A DNA stretch of 64,000 nt from Desulfuromonas versatilis (GCF_019704135.1 NZ_AP024355.1:4592377-4656376); one strand, 5' to 3'. Positions 23,956-33,761 are shown, counted from the first letter of the stretch. A program made the numbers and translations. Notes: a model not told the origin generated them from the letters alone.

Positions 23956-26522
23956 AGCTCCTCCTCCAGCCGCACCGGAGCCAGCAGGTGCGGGCCCTGG
24001 GCGTGGCTGAAATAGGTCTGGGTGAGGGCGTTGGAGAGGTCGCAGAGCAACTCCGACACTGCGGAGAGCAGCTGGTCCAGTTCGCTGTAGATACCGGTTG
24101 GATCGTCCGCCGGGGCCAGCCTGGCGGGCTCGGCGAGGCGCACCCGGGTATAGGCTTCGAGGATCAGCCGCTGATCCCGGCCGATCTGCGAGCGGCCCTT
24201 TTCCCGAGGCAGCCGGTTGATATGATAGTGCAGCTTGCGCAGCTGATAGCTCAGGGCGCGCGGGTGCTTTTCGTCGAGCAGCAGCAGTTCGAGCACCCTG
24301 GGCGTCTGGGCATAGGAGCGGTAGCGGCGCCGGAAGGTCATCAGGCTTTCGGTGGTGGCCAGCACCGCCTCCAGGATCTTGCTGGCCACCGCCCCCCGCT
24401 GCTGCGGTACCAGGGTGGCGCGCAGCAGGGCGATCGACTGCAGCGAGCGCTCCAGGCGGCGGCCGATGTCGAGCAGCAGCCAGCCGGGATCGTGGGCCAT
24501 GCTCTCGGTGGTCAGGCCGCTAAAGGCAACCAGCTTCATGATCAGCTGGTCGAGACAGTCCTGCAGCAATCCGTTGCTGTCGGCCTGGAGGGTGGCGACG
24601 GCCTGTTTCCACTCCTGCTGAATGTCATCGACCACATGCCAGGCGTCGGTGGACCAGAGATCCCTGGCGGTGTAAGCGGCGCGCCCGAAGGAGTGCAGGG
24701 TGGCCGGCAGGCTGCCGGCGCGCTGGGCATTGAAGAGCAGGGACTGGAGCTCCGGCAGGGGGTTTTTCAGCTTGGCCTCGGCCTCCTTGCCGACGAAGCC
24801 CGGATAGCTGGAGGTCACGTGGGTCAGCCCCCGCAGCAGGTGCCCCAGGCACACGGCGTCATTGGGGTCTTCGTATTCCAGCGAGGCATCGAGCCGGGCC
24901 AGCACTGTGCGCAGCAGGCGCGCGGTGCTCTCCGCCCGTTCGGCGTAGCGCCCCACCCAGAACAGGTTGTCGGCCGAGCGGCTCGGCAGCGGGCCGGTAA
25001 GCGGTTCGAAGGAGGAGGCGCCTTCGGTCAGCTGGCCGGGGTCCACCTGCGGTTCGGGTTCGGCGGCAAGCACCCAGGTGTCCTTGCTGACCCCGCCGGC
25101 GCGGCCGGAGACGGCGAGGGTCCCCTTCTGCAGGGCGATGCGGGTCAGCCCCCCGGGCATCACATGGTAGCCCTGCTCACCTGCCACCAGGAAGCTGCGC
25201 AGAATGGCATGGCGGGGCTCGATGCCGCCATCGACCAGGGTCGGCGCCGTGGAAAAGGTCACCCGCTCCTGGCCGACGTACATGTGCGGCTTGGCCAGGA
25301 TGCGCTCGCGCCACAGCGCGCGACCGGCCTGGTCGAGCCTGGCCCCAAAGACCGCGTAGCGGCCGGCTGTGCGGTGGATCATCTTGATCACCAGCTTGTC
25401 GATGTTCTCTAGGACGAAGTCGCGCTCCCGCGGCTGCCCGCACCACCAGGTGGCGACGGAGGGAAGCCGCAGATCCTGGCCGAAAAAATACCGGGCGATA
25501 GCAGGCAGAAACGGCAGCAGGCCGGGGTTCTCGAGGATGCTGCTGCCGATCGGGTTGGCGATAGCCACATGGCCGCGGCGGGCGGCTTCGACCAGGCCGG
25601 GAATCCCCAGCAGCGAATCGGTGCGCAGCTCCAGCGGATCGCAGTACGAATCGTTGACGCGGCGCAGAATAACGTCGACCTGCTGCAGCCCCTCGAGCGA
25701 CTTCAGCCAGACGCGGCCGTCGCGCACCGTGAGATCATCCCCCTGGGCCAGCGGGTAACCCAGATAGGCCGCCAGATAGGCGTGCTCGAAGTAGGTTTCG
25801 TTGAGCGGCCCCGGGGTCAGCACCACCACCCGCGGGTCGTCCTTGTGGTGAGGAGCGATGCGCGCCAGCCCCGCCCGCAGCTCCTGGAAAAAGGCCGCGA
25901 GCCGGTGCACCTGACAGTCGCGGAACAGGCTGGGCAGGATGCGGGTCATCACGGTGCGGTTTTCCAGGGCATAGCCGGCCCCGCTGGGCGCCTGGGTGCT
26001 GTCCTCGAGCACCCACATGCGTCCGTCGGGGCCCCGCGCGAGGTTGGCCGCATAGACGATGAGATTGCGCTGCTCGGGGCTCAGCATGCCGACGCCGGCA
26101 CGCTGGAAGCCGGGATGGCCGTAGACCAGCTCCATGGGCAGCAAGCCGCTTTTGATCAGCTGCTGAGGACCGTAGAGATCGGCCAGCACCAGGTTGAGCA
26201 GCTGCGCCCGCTGGTTGAGGCCGGCCTCGATCTCGGTCCATTCGTCGCTGCTGATCAGCAGCGGCACCGGGTCGAGCTGCCAGGGGCGCGAGATCCCCTG
26301 GGATTCGTCGAAGACGTTGTAGGTGACGCCGTTTTCCCGCAGCAGCCGCTGGGCCTCCTGGCGGCGGCGCTCCAGCCCTTTGCTGCCGAGAGCCTCGATC
26401 CCCCGCAGCAGCTGCTCCCAGTGGGGCAGCAACTGCCCCCGGGCGGCGTGCATTTCATCGTAGGTGCCCAGCCGGGTGGCGTAGAATTGGTCGCCGGTTT
26501 TTCTTTCGATCAGATTCGGCAT
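23952..26522 (-). CDS. Circularly permuted ATP-grasp / alpha-E domain fusion protein
   Basis: An 856-residue fusion. The first about 500 residues are the circularly permuted ATP-grasp type 2 module (DUF404/DUF407), with HPGFQRAGVGM, VLTPGPLNETYFEHA, VDVILRRVNDSYCDPLEL and IANPIGSSILENPG. The last about 310 residues are the helical alpha-E domain (DUF403), starting at RSADNLFWVGRYAERAE. ATP-grasp enzymes of this kind are predicted to ligate amino acids or peptides using ATP. In many genomes the two domains are separate neighbouring genes; here they are joined. Start at 26522 has only a weak SD (AGGA 14 nt upstream). Confidence 0.9.
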   Translation of the reverse strand: MPNLIERKTGDQFYATRLGTYDEMHAARGQLLPHWEQLLRGIEALGSKGLERRRQEAQRLLRENGVTYNVFDESQGISRPWQLDPVPLLISSDEWTEIEAGLNQRAQLLNLVLADLYGPQQLIKSGLLPMELVYGHPGFQRAGVGMLSPEQRNLIVYAANLARGPDGRMWVLEDSTQAPSGAGYALENRTVMTRILPSLFRDCQVHRLAAFFQELRAGLARIAPHHKDDPRVVVLTPGPLNETYFEHAYLAAYLGYPLAQGDDLTVRDGRVWLKSLEGLQQVDVILRRVNDSYCDPLELRTDSLLGIPGLVEAARRGHVAIANPIGSSILENPGLLPFLPAIARYFFGQDLRLPSVATWWCGQPRERDFVLENIDKLVIKMIHRTAGRYAVFGARLDQAGRALWRERILAKPHMYVGQERVTFSTAPTLVDGGIEPRHAILRSFLVAGEQGYHVMPGGLTRIALQKGTLAVSGRAGGVSKDTWVLAAEPEPQVDPGQLTEGASSFEPLTGPLPSRSADNLFWVGRYAERAESTARLLRTVLARLDASLEYEDPNDAVCLGHLLRGLTHVTSSYPGFVGKEAEAKLKNPLPELQSLLFNAQRAGSLPATLHSFGRAAYTARDLWSTDAWHVVDDIQQEWKQAVATLQADSNGLLQDCLDQLIMKLVAFSGLTTESMAHDPGWLLLDIGRRLERSLQSIALLRATLVPQQRGAVASKILEAVLATTESLMTFRRRYRSYAQTPRVLELLLLDEKHPRALSYQLRKLHYHINRLPREKGRSQIGRDQRLILEAYTRVRLAEPARLAPADDPTGIYSELDQLLSAVSELLCDLSNALTQTYFSHAQGPHLLAPVRLEEEL

Positions 26523-26577
26523 CTTGCGTGCGTGAGGTCCTGTCGCGATCAAGAGGCTGGGTGAGGCAGCAGATGCA

Positions 26578-29500
26578 TTATCGGCTGGGGCCGCGCCGTA
26601 AATCAAGGGTATAAGGAAACTCTTCGCCGGGCTCCTCAGGCGGCGGCGCCATCGGCCCCGGGGGGCTGCCCTGGGGAACAAATTTGCCGAGTTCGGCCAG
26701 AGCGGGCGGCGGCTGGATCGGGCCCGGGGTGTGGCCATACTCCCAGAAGCGTGAAATACGCCGGGATTCGGCCTCGTAGGCGTTGACCGGAAAGACATCG
26801 TAGCTGCGGCCTCCGGGGTGGGAGACGTGGTAGGTGCAGCCGCCGATGGAACGGCCGTTCCAGGTGTCGACGACATCGAACACCACCGGCGAGTGGGGCT
26901 TGATCGTCGGGTGCAGCGCCGAAGGCGGCTGCCAGGCCCGGTAGCGGATGCCGGCCACATATTCGCCCCTGCGCCCGGTGCTGCGCAGCGGCAGGCGCCG
27001 GCCGTTGCAGGTGATGAGGTGGCGGCTCTCGGTGAGGCCGGTCACCCGCAGCTGCAGGCGCTCCACCGAGGAATCGACGAAGCGGGCGGTGCCGAGGTTG
27101 GAGACCTCCTCGCCCAGCACGTGCCAGGGCTCGATGGCAAAACGCAGCTCGAGCTCCAGGTTGTCGACCCGCACCGTGCCGTAGTGGGGAAAGCGGAATT
27201 CGAAAAACGGCTCGAGCCACTCGAGCTGGAAGGGGTAGCCGGCGCGCTGCAGGTCGGCGGCCACCTCCTGCAGGTCCTCGCGCACGTAGTGGGGCAGCAG
27301 AAAGCGGTCATGCAGTTCGGTCCCCCAGCGCACCAGGGGATGCTTGTAGGGCTGCTTCCAGAACCAGGCGATCAGCGTGCGCAGCAGCAGCGTCTGCACC
27401 AGGCTCATGCGGGCGTGGGGGGGCATCTCGAAGGCCCGCAGCTCGACCAGGCCGAGCCGCCCGGTGGTGCTGTCGGGGGAATAGAGCTTGTCGATGCAGA
27501 ATTCGGCGCGGTGGGTGTTGCCGGTGATGTCGACCAGCAGGTTGCGCAGCAGCCGGTCGACCAGCCAGGGTGCCGGCACCTCTCCCTCGGGCATCTGCTG
27601 GAAGGCGATCTCCAGCTCGTAGAGGATGTCGTCGCGCCCCTCGTCGACCCGCGGGGCCTGGCTGGTGGGGCCGATGAACATTCCGGAGAACAGGTAGGAG
27701 AGCCCCGGATGATGCTGCCAGTAGGTGATCAGGCTGCGCAGCAGGTCGGGGCGGCGCAGCACCGGGCTGTCCGCCGGGGTGGCGGCGCCGATGGTGATGT
27801 GGTTGCCGCCGCCGGTGCCGGTGTGGCGGCCGTCGAGCATGAACTTCTCCGTGCCCAGGCGGCTGAGCCGGGCCTGTTCGTAGAGAGTGGTGGTGGTGCG
27901 CTCCAGCTCACGCCAGCTGGCTGCCGGGTGGATGTTGACCTCGATGACCCCAGGGTCGGGGGTGACCAGCAACCGCTCGATGCGCCAGTCGCGGGGCGCC
28001 TCGTACCCCTCGATGACCACCGGCAGGTCGAGCTCTTCGGCGCTCGCCTCGATGCTGGCGACCAGGTCGAGATAGTGCTCGAGCATCCCCAGCGGCGGCA
28101 AAAAGACATGCAGCCGGCCCTCGCGGGCCTCGATGCAGACCGCGGTATGGGGCACCTCGACCGGGTCGCCCGAGGCCGGCTCATCGGCCCGCGGCGGCTC
28201 CTGGTCGACCGGCTCGGGCGGCTCGATATGGCTGTAGCGCCGGGCCACTTCGCCGTGGGCGTCGCCGAGCTCGGGCAGCGGCCCGAACAGGTCGTGCTGC
28301 GCCTGGGTTTCGCGCTTCTCCGGGGCCACCCAGGGAAGCGAGTCGAGGGGCAGGCGCATTCCCATGGCCGAGTTGCCCGGGATCAGGAACATCTGGCCGC
28401 GGCGAAACTCCCAGGGTCCGCTCTGCCACCGTTGGCGGTTGAAATCCCATTTCAGCGGCAGGGCGAAGCCGGTCGGCTCGCCCATCCCCTTGTCCAGCAG
28501 CTGGGCGAGATAACGCCGCTCCAGCGGGTCCTTCAGGTCGGCCTTGAGCGGGTCGACATTGTGCGGCAGCGTCCCTTCCTTCCACAGGTAGTAGAAAAGA
28601 TCCTCGTAGCCGGCGGTCAGGTGGCGGGGGTTGACGCCGAGGCGCCGCGCCAGTTGGCCGGCGAAGCGCCGGGCCTGCTCGCCGCCAACCCCGTAATCGC
28701 GGGTGATGTCGGCCAGCAGCCTGGGGTTGCGCCACAGCGGGGCGCCGTCCTTGCGCCAGAAGCAGGCGTAGGACCAGCGCGGCAGGGGCTCGCCCGGGTA
28801 CCATTTGCCCTGGCCGAAGTGCAGCAGGCCACCGGGGCCGAACACCTCGCGCAGCCGCAGGATCAGATCGTAGGCCAGCTTGCGCTTGTGGGGGCCGTCG
28901 GCGCGGGTGGTCCATTCGGGCCCTTCCATGTCGTCGATGGAGACGAAGGTCGGCTCGCCCCCCATGGTCAGGCGCACGTCGCCGGCGGCCAGGTCCTCGT
29001 CCACCTGCTGGCCAAGGGCATCGATCAGCGCCCACTGGTCATCGCTGTAGGGCTTGGTGACCCGCGGGTCCTCGTGAATCCGCTGCACGCTATTGGAAAA
29101 CTCGAAGCGGACCTCGGTTTTTTCCGTCGCCCCGCTCACCGGGGCGGCACTCGCCGGATGGGGGGTGCAGGCCAGGGGAATATGCCCCTCGCCGGCGAAC
29201 AGTCCCGAGGTCGGATCGAGCCCGACCCAGCCGGCCCCGGGGACGAAGACCTCGGCCCAGGCATGCAGGTCGGTGAAATCGGCCTCCGGGCCTGAGGGGC
29301 CGTCGAGGGATTTTTCATCCGCCGTCAGCTGCACCAGGTAGCCGGAGACGAAGCGGGCGGCAAGCCCCAGGTGGCGCAGGATCTGCACCAGCAGCCACCC
29401 CGAATCCCGGCAGGAGCCGACGGCCCGCCCGAGAGTCTCCTCGCAGCTCTGCACCCCCGGCTCGAGGCGCACCGAATACTGCACGTGTTTCCACACCTCG

Positions 29501-29949
29501 CGGTTGATCTCGACCAGAAAGTCGACCGTCCCTTTTTCCGAGCGATCGACCTTGGCCAGCCACTGGCGCAGCAGCGGGCCCTCCTCCTCGATCTCGAAGT
29601 AGGGCGCGAGTTCTTTGCGCAGCTGCGGGTCGTAGGCAAAGGGAAATTTCTCGGCCGACTCTTCGATGAAAAAGTCAAAGGGGTTGATGACGGTCATGTC
29701 CGCCACCACCTCTACCTCGATGCGCAGCTCCCGGGTCTTCTCCGGAAAGACCACCCGGGCCAGGTAGTTGCCGAATGGGTCCTGCTGCCAGTTGAGAAAA
29801 TGTTGCTCCGGGTGAATCCGCAGGGAGTAGCCCTTGATCGGGGTCCGCGAGTGCGGCGCCGGCCGCAGCCGAAACACGTGGGGCGAGAGTCCGACGGGGC
29901 GGTCAAACTTGTAGCAGGTGAGATGGTTGCAGGCGATGCGGATGGTCAT
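26578..29949 (-). CDS. Large transglutaminase-like protein with DUF2126 domain
   Basis: A 1123-residue protein, first gene of the locus. Residues 1-270 are a transglutaminase module with Cys180 (RAVGSCRDSGWLL), His229 (DLHAWAEVF) and Asp245 (GLDPTSG). After a linker comes the large DUF2126 region (about 320-1110) with TMGGEPTFVSIDDMEGPEW, LDGRHTGTGGGNHITIG and RAFEMPPHARMSLVQ. This region resembles glutamate-cysteine-ligase-like amidoligases in general idea, but that is inference. GGGGAG precedes the ATG at 29949. Together with the two downstream genes it forms a predicted peptide-synthesis or modification operon. Confidence 0.9.
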   Translation of the reverse strand: MTIRIACNHLTCYKFDRPVGLSPHVFRLRPAPHSRTPIKGYSLRIHPEQHFLNWQQDPFGNYLARVVFPEKTRELRIEVEVVADMTVINPFDFFIEESAEKFPFAYDPQLRKELAPYFEIEEEGPLLRQWLAKVDRSEKGTVDFLVEINREVWKHVQYSVRLEPGVQSCEETLGRAVGSCRDSGWLLVQILRHLGLAARFVSGYLVQLTADEKSLDGPSGPEADFTDLHAWAEVFVPGAGWVGLDPTSGLFAGEGHIPLACTPHPASAAPVSGATEKTEVRFEFSNSVQRIHEDPRVTKPYSDDQWALIDALGQQVDEDLAAGDVRLTMGGEPTFVSIDDMEGPEWTTRADGPHKRKLAYDLILRLREVFGPGGLLHFGQGKWYPGEPLPRWSYACFWRKDGAPLWRNPRLLADITRDYGVGGEQARRFAGQLARRLGVNPRHLTAGYEDLFYYLWKEGTLPHNVDPLKADLKDPLERRYLAQLLDKGMGEPTGFALPLKWDFNRQRWQSGPWEFRRGQMFLIPGNSAMGMRLPLDSLPWVAPEKRETQAQHDLFGPLPELGDAHGEVARRYSHIEPPEPVDQEPPRADEPASGDPVEVPHTAVCIEAREGRLHVFLPPLGMLEHYLDLVASIEASAEELDLPVVIEGYEAPRDWRIERLLVTPDPGVIEVNIHPAASWRELERTTTTLYEQARLSRLGTEKFMLDGRHTGTGGGNHITIGAATPADSPVLRRPDLLRSLITYWQHHPGLSYLFSGMFIGPTSQAPRVDEGRDDILYELEIAFQQMPEGEVPAPWLVDRLLRNLLVDITGNTHRAEFCIDKLYSPDSTTGRLGLVELRAFEMPPHARMSLVQTLLLRTLIAWFWKQPYKHPLVRWGTELHDRFLLPHYVREDLQEVAADLQRAGYPFQLEWLEPFFEFRFPHYGTVRVDNLELELRFAIEPWHVLGEEVSNLGTARFVDSSVERLQLRVTGLTESRHLITCNGRRLPLRSTGRRGEYVAGIRYRAWQPPSALHPTIKPHSPVVFDVVDTWNGRSIGGCTYHVSHPGGRSYDVFPVNAYEAESRRISRFWEYGHTPGPIQPPPALAELGKFVPQGSPPGPMAPPPEEPGEEFPYTLDLRRGPSR

Positions 29950-30039
29950 GTCTTCTCTCTCCCCGGGCGGCCGCCCTGGCTGGATGATGCGGATCATGAA
30001 GGGCCGGTTTCGAAAAGCAGATTTTTAATTATAACGTGA

Positions 30040-30074
30040 AAAACGCCGGCCATCAGAGCGACGGCCGGCGTTTT
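30040..30074 (-). terminator. Rho-independent terminator after purE
   Basis: Twelve-bp stem AAAACGCCGGCC / GGCCGGCGTTTT (arms 30040-30051 and 30063-30074), followed on the minus strand by a T tract. It isolates purE from the transglutaminase operon. Confidence 0.85.
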
Positions 30075-30109
30075 CGCATTTTTCACCCAGGCGGTTGACC
30101 GCGCCGGGG

Positions 30110-30625
30110 TTACTTCTTCAGAGCGGCCAGGGCCTCGTCGGCGCTCTGGTCGTAGCGTTTGCGCTCGGCCTCGGCCAGATCCTTCAGCCCCTGGTCGATC
30201 TGGGGGTATTTCAGGGCGAGGATGCGCGCCGCCATGATCGCGGCGTTGCGCGAGCCGTCGATGGCCACGGTGGCCACCGGCACCCCGGGGGGCATCTGCA
30301 CCGTGGAAAGCAGGCTGTCCCAGCCGCTCAGGGGGCCGTTGCCGAGCGGCAGGCCGATGACCGGCAGGCGGGTGTGGCCGGCGATGACCCCGGCCAGGTG
30401 GGCGGCGACCCCGGCGCAGCCGATCAGCACCTCCACCCCCTCCTTGTGGGCGCGGTCGAGGTAGGCCAGCACCTTGTCCGGGGTGCGGTGCGCCGAGGCG
30501 ACCACGATTTCACTGGGGATGCCCAGCTCGTCGAGGGTCTCGCGGACCTTGACCACCTTGGGCAGATCGTTGGGGCTGCCGGTGAGAATCCCCACCAGGG
30601 TTTTGTCGAATGCTTGTTGACTCAT
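30110..30625 (-). CDS. purE: N5-carboxyaminoimidazole ribonucleotide mutase (PurE)
   Basis: A 171-residue class I PurE, which rearranges N5-CAIR to CAIR in purine synthesis. The phosphate-binding loop is GSPNDLP (usual form GSxSD, so serine is replaced by asparagine), with SAHRTPD and the [17 protein letters not shown] block following. The C-terminal helix is about 10 residues longer than in E. coli and Lys/Ala-rich. purK is not adjacent. Confidence 0.93.
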   Translation of the reverse strand: MSQQAFDKTLVGILTGSPNDLPKVVKVRETLDELGIPSEIVVASAHRTPDKVLAYLDRAHKEGVEVLIGCAGVAAHLAGVIAGHTRLPVIGLPLGNGPLSGWDSLLSTVQMPPGVPVATVAIDGSRNAAIMAARILALKYPQIDQGLKDLAEAERKRYDQSADEALAALKK

Positions 30626-30787
30626 GGCGTTGCTCCTTATGGCAAGCGATTGGCATGGCCTGGGGCGGTCGCCCGAGGCGGATAGATTACGCCGGTCCTC
30701 GTGGCTTTACGAGGGGATCCGGCCCCATGGATTGAACGGGCGTGCCGTGCCCGAAGGTTACACAAATTCTGCAGGATTGGTGGCGGG

Positions 30788-31882
30788 TCATCCCCCCCGG
30801 CGCCTGCTGGCCACCGTGCGCACCACCATGACCGCCAGGGTGACCGCGGTCAGCGGAAGCACGAATCCGGCCATGGCATCCCGAAACGCCGGCAGGTAGC
30901 TGTTCTGCAGCGTGGCCAGGACCAGGTAGAGGGTATAGGCGATATAATAGCCGAAAAACAGCGCCCCCTCCCAACGGGCGATCAGGTGCCCGGTGAAGAA
31001 GATCGGCAGGCAGGCGACGGCCGTCGCCACCATCACCGGCAGATCGAAACCGAGAGCGGTCTCGGCCACCGGAATCCCCTCCGGCGCGACCAGCGCCGTC
31101 AGTCCCAGCACCGACAGCAGGTTGAAGATATTGCTCCCCACCACGTTGCCGACGGCGATGTCGCGATGGCCGCGGATACTGGCCATGACCGAGGTGGCCA
31201 GTTCGGGCAGGGAGGTCCCGACGGCGACGATAGTCAAGCCGATGAGCAGATCACTCACCCCCAGCGCCGTGGCCAGGGAGATCGCCGCGCCGACCAGCCA
31301 GTGGGCGCCGCAGCCGAGCAGCGTCAGCCCGGCCAGAATCCAGGCCAGCTGGCGCAGCAGCCCGCCGGCCTTGGCGTCCCCGGCCGGAGCCGGGAGCTCG
31401 GCGGCAAATTCCTCGTCGCCCTGGCGGTTTTCCCGGCGGCTGCGGCGGATGGCCCAGACGGTGTAGACGACGATCCCGGCGAACAGCAGGGCCCCGTCGA
31501 GCCGGCCGATCCGCCCGTCGGCCGCCAGCAGCCAGGTGAGCAGGGAGATGCCCACCATCAGCGGCACCTCGATGCGGATCAGCTGGCGGGACACCAGCAG
31601 GGGCGCGGCCAGCGCCGAGAGGCCGAGGATCAGCAGGACGTTGCAGATGTTGCTCCCCACCACGTTGCCCAGCGCGATGCCGGACTGGCCCGACCAGGCG
31701 GACATGACGCTGACCCCCAGTTCGGGTGAACTGGTGCCGAAGGCCACCACCGTCAGCCCAACCACCAGGGGCGAGATGCCCACCGCCATGGCCAGCCGCG
31801 AGGCGCCGCGCACCAACCATTCGGCCCCCAGGATCAGGACGACGAAGCCGCCGAGGAGCTGGGCAAGGGTCAGCAGGCTCAT
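30788..31882 (-). CDS. CaCA-family calcium/sodium exchanger
   Basis: A 364-residue inner-membrane exchanger of the YrbG type. Two inverted alpha repeats are visible: VAFGTSSPELGVS...GNVVGSNICN and VAVGTSLPELATS...GNVVGSNIFN, each with the acidic residue that binds Ca2+. About ten membrane helices surround a charged central loop (RRSRRENRQGDEE). It follows htpX with only a few bases between the stop of htpX and its own start, so both form an operon. Confidence 0.93.
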   Translation of the reverse strand: MSLLTLAQLLGGFVVLILGAEWLVRGASRLAMAVGISPLVVGLTVVAFGTSSPELGVSVMSAWSGQSGIALGNVVGSNICNVLLILGLSALAAPLLVSRQLIRIEVPLMVGISLLTWLLAADGRIGRLDGALLFAGIVVYTVWAIRRSRRENRQGDEEFAAELPAPAGDAKAGGLLRQLAWILAGLTLLGCGAHWLVGAAISLATALGVSDLLIGLTIVAVGTSLPELATSVMASIRGHRDIAVGNVVGSNIFNLLSVLGLTALVAPEGIPVAETALGFDLPVMVATAVACLPIFFTGHLIARWEGALFFGYYIAYTLYLVLATLQNSYLPAFRDAMAGFVLPLTAVTLAVMVVRTVASRRRGG

Positions 31883-31887
31883 GGCGC

Positions 31888-32745
31888 TCAGGCCCGCCCC
31901 GCGGCCAGCGCCTCGAGCCGGGCGATGCGCTCCTCCATGGGCGGATGGGTGGAGAAGAGCTTCAACATGGCGCCGCCGCTCAGCGGGTTGACGATGAACA
32001 GGTGGGCGGTGGCCGGTCGGGCCTCCTGCATCGGCAGGCTTTGGGCGCCCATCTGCAGCTTGCGCAGGGCCGCGGCCAGGGCGCGGGGCTTGCCGCAGAT
32101 ACGCGCCCCGCTGGCATCGGCCAGGTATTCGCGGGAGCGCGACACCGCCATCTGGATGAGCATGGCGGCCAGCGGCGCGATGATCGCCAGAGCCAGGCCG
32201 CCAAGCATGCCGCCCCCCTCTTCCTCATCCTCGGAGCGCCCTGCGCCGAAGATCGCCGCCCACTGCAGCATGCTGCCGAGCATGGAGATGGCGCCGGCCA
32301 GGGTGGCGGCCACGGTGCTGATCAGGGTGTCGCGGTTCTGCACGTGGGCCAGTTCGTGAGCCATGACCCCCTCGAGTTCCTCTTCGCTGAGCAGCGCCAT
32401 GATCCCCTCGGTCGCCGCCACCGCGGCGTTTTGCGGGTTGCGGCCGGTGGCAAAGGCGTTGGGGCTGGGCGAGGGGATGATGTAGACGCGCGGCATGGGC
32501 ATGCCAGCCTGCTGGGCCAGGCGCCTGACCATGGCGTGAAAGCCCGGCTGGTCGGCTTCGGACACCTCCCGGGCGCCGTACATCCTGAGGACGATCTTGT
32601 CCGAATACCAGTAGCTGAAAAAGTTCATCGCCCCGGCCAGGGCAAAGGCGACGATCGCCCCGGACTGGCCGCCGATGGCGCTGCCCATGCCGATCATGAG
32701 CAGAGTGAGGGTGGTGAGCAGCAGAGTGGTCTTGATCCGGTTCAT
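31888..32745 (-). CDS. htpX: Membrane zinc metalloprotease HtpX
   Basis: A 285-residue inner-membrane protease for quality control of membrane proteins. Two N-terminal helices are followed by the zinc motif [12 protein letters not shown] (His130, Glu131, His134) and a third and fourth membrane segment. [20 protein letters not shown] and [10 protein letters not shown] motifs agree with the family. The start at 32745 has a strong GGAGG; earlier in-frame codons would translate the hairpin leader. In many bacteria htpX responds to heat or envelope stress, and the leader described at 32772-32832 may be part of its control. Confidence 0.95.
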   Translation of the reverse strand: MNRIKTTLLLTTLTLLMIGMGSAIGGQSGAIVAFALAGAMNFFSYWYSDKIVLRMYGAREVSEADQPGFHAMVRRLAQQAGMPMPRVYIIPSPSPNAFATGRNPQNAAVAATEGIMALLSEEELEGVMAHELAHVQNRDTLISTVAATLAGAISMLGSMLQWAAIFGAGRSEDEEEGGGMLGGLALAIIAPLAAMLIQMAVSRSREYLADASGARICGKPRALAAALRKLQMGAQSLPMQEARPATAHLFIVNPLSGGAMLKLFSTHPPMEERIARLEALAAGRA

Positions 32746-32771
32746 TCTCTTACCTCCGTGGGTGGTATCAG

Positions 32772-32832
32772 CGCGGGTAAAAGAAAAGACCTTTACCCGC
32801 GGCAGGCATATATCGCCGTGGATAAAGGTCTT
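32772..32832 (-). promoter_or_regulatory. Overlapping alternative hairpins in the htpX leader
   Basis: Two perfect 10-bp inverted repeats share bases. Stem A pairs 32832-32823 (AAGACCTTTA on the minus strand) with 32795-32786. Stem B pairs 32801-32792 (CGCGGGTAAA) with 32781-32772. The TAAA at 32795-32792 belongs to both, so they cannot form together. The leader ends about 26 nt before the htpX ATG. The layout suggests RNA-level control, for example temperature- or ligand-dependent switching. Confidence 0.55.
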
Positions 32833-33005
32833 GCAAATTTCGACACGTCGTCGCAACCCCGCGTCCGGGTGGCCGGGCCACCGTATTGACGAACCGCGGG
32901 TCGGCGTTTTCTCCCGCCGAATGCTACTCCCCTTTATATGAAGGGGATATTATGCAGGCTTTCCGTCGCCTGTCAACAGGAATCGGCGGAAAAATCCCCG
33001 GCGGG
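32833..33005. other. Intergenic region upstream of the htpX leader
   Basis: No gene seen. It carries a CCCCTT-N6-AAGGGG inverted repeat at 32931-32948 that may be an operator or a weak hairpin at the 3' end of the neighbouring PilZ gene. Confidence 0.35.
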
Positions 33006-33761
33006 TCAGGGCTCGCGGAAAAACACCTGGCCATCCTCCCCGCCGGTCAGATCCCCGGCCAGGATGGCGCGGATATGCCGTCTCAGGGAGGCCAGGGCGG
33101 CCTCGTCGGGATCCTGGAAGGCGATGGCCATGCCCTGCTCGGGGTCGCGGCGCTCGGCGCCGAAGCCCTGGTGGTAGATGACCCTGCCGGCCAGTTCCAG
33201 GCGGCAGTCGGAGCTGAGCTGCAACCCCACCCGCACCTGGCTGCCGACCGGCAGCGGCTCGGCGGAGAGCACGAACAGCCCCCCCTCGGAAAGCGCCACC
33301 CCCCGATAATGGCCAAGCTCCTCGCCGTGGCGGATCTCCACCTGTTGAGCCAGGGGGACCCGCAGGTTGCTGCGCACCAGCCCCTCGGCGAACAGGGCCT
33401 GCTGCAGCACCGCATTGAGCGCCTTGATGCCGATGGGCTTGGCCAGGTAGCCGCTGCAGCCGGCCGCCTCTGCCTGGCGCTGATACGCTTCGCTATGGCT
33501 CTCGGCGACGATGATCACCGGGACCTTGGCGCCCCGGCTGTGCCCCCGCAAGGTTTTCAGGGTCAAAAGCCCGTCCATCTCCGGCAGGTTGCTGGCCAGC
33601 AGCACCAGGTCCGGGCGGGCGGCCTCCAACTGTTCCAGCACCTCGCGCCCGGAGAAGGCCGGGACCACCTCGTAGCCGAGGCGCCCCAGCAGAATCGACT
33701 GGTACATGATCGAGGTCAGGTGATCATCGGCCACCAAAATCTTCTTGTTGCGCGCTACCAT
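33006..33761 (-). CDS. Degenerate receiver / PilZ domain protein
   Basis: A 251-residue cytoplasmic protein. The N-terminal half is a response-regulator receiver (VADDH, conserved lysine in YLAKPIG), but the phospho-accepting aspartate is missing: residue 56 is alanine in DLVLLASNLPEMDG. The C-terminal half resembles PilZ, with RSNLR (the RxxxR c-di-GMP arginines) and ALSEGG where the second motif usually begins with Asp or Asn. It probably binds c-di-GMP weakly or serves as an adaptor that is not phosphorylated. Single gene. Confidence 0.82.
   Translation of the reverse strand: MVARNKKILVADDHLTSIMYQSILLGRLGYEVVPAFSGREVLEQLEAARPDLVLLASNLPEMDGLLTLKTLRGHSRGAKVPVIIVAESHSEAYQRQAEAAGCSGYLAKPIGIKALNAVLQQALFAEGLVRSNLRVPLAQQVEIRHGEELGHYRGVALSEGGLFVLSAEPLPVGSQVRVGLQLSSDCRLELAGRVIYHQGFGAERRDPEQGMAIAFQDPDEAALASLRRHIRAILAGDLTGGEDGQVFFREP

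Noticed and set aside
26818..29295. An 825-codon open frame on the plus strand
   Set aside because: It is the antisense shadow of the DUF2126 gene: low-complexity, no ribosome-binding site, and the opposite strand has clear transglutaminase motifs.
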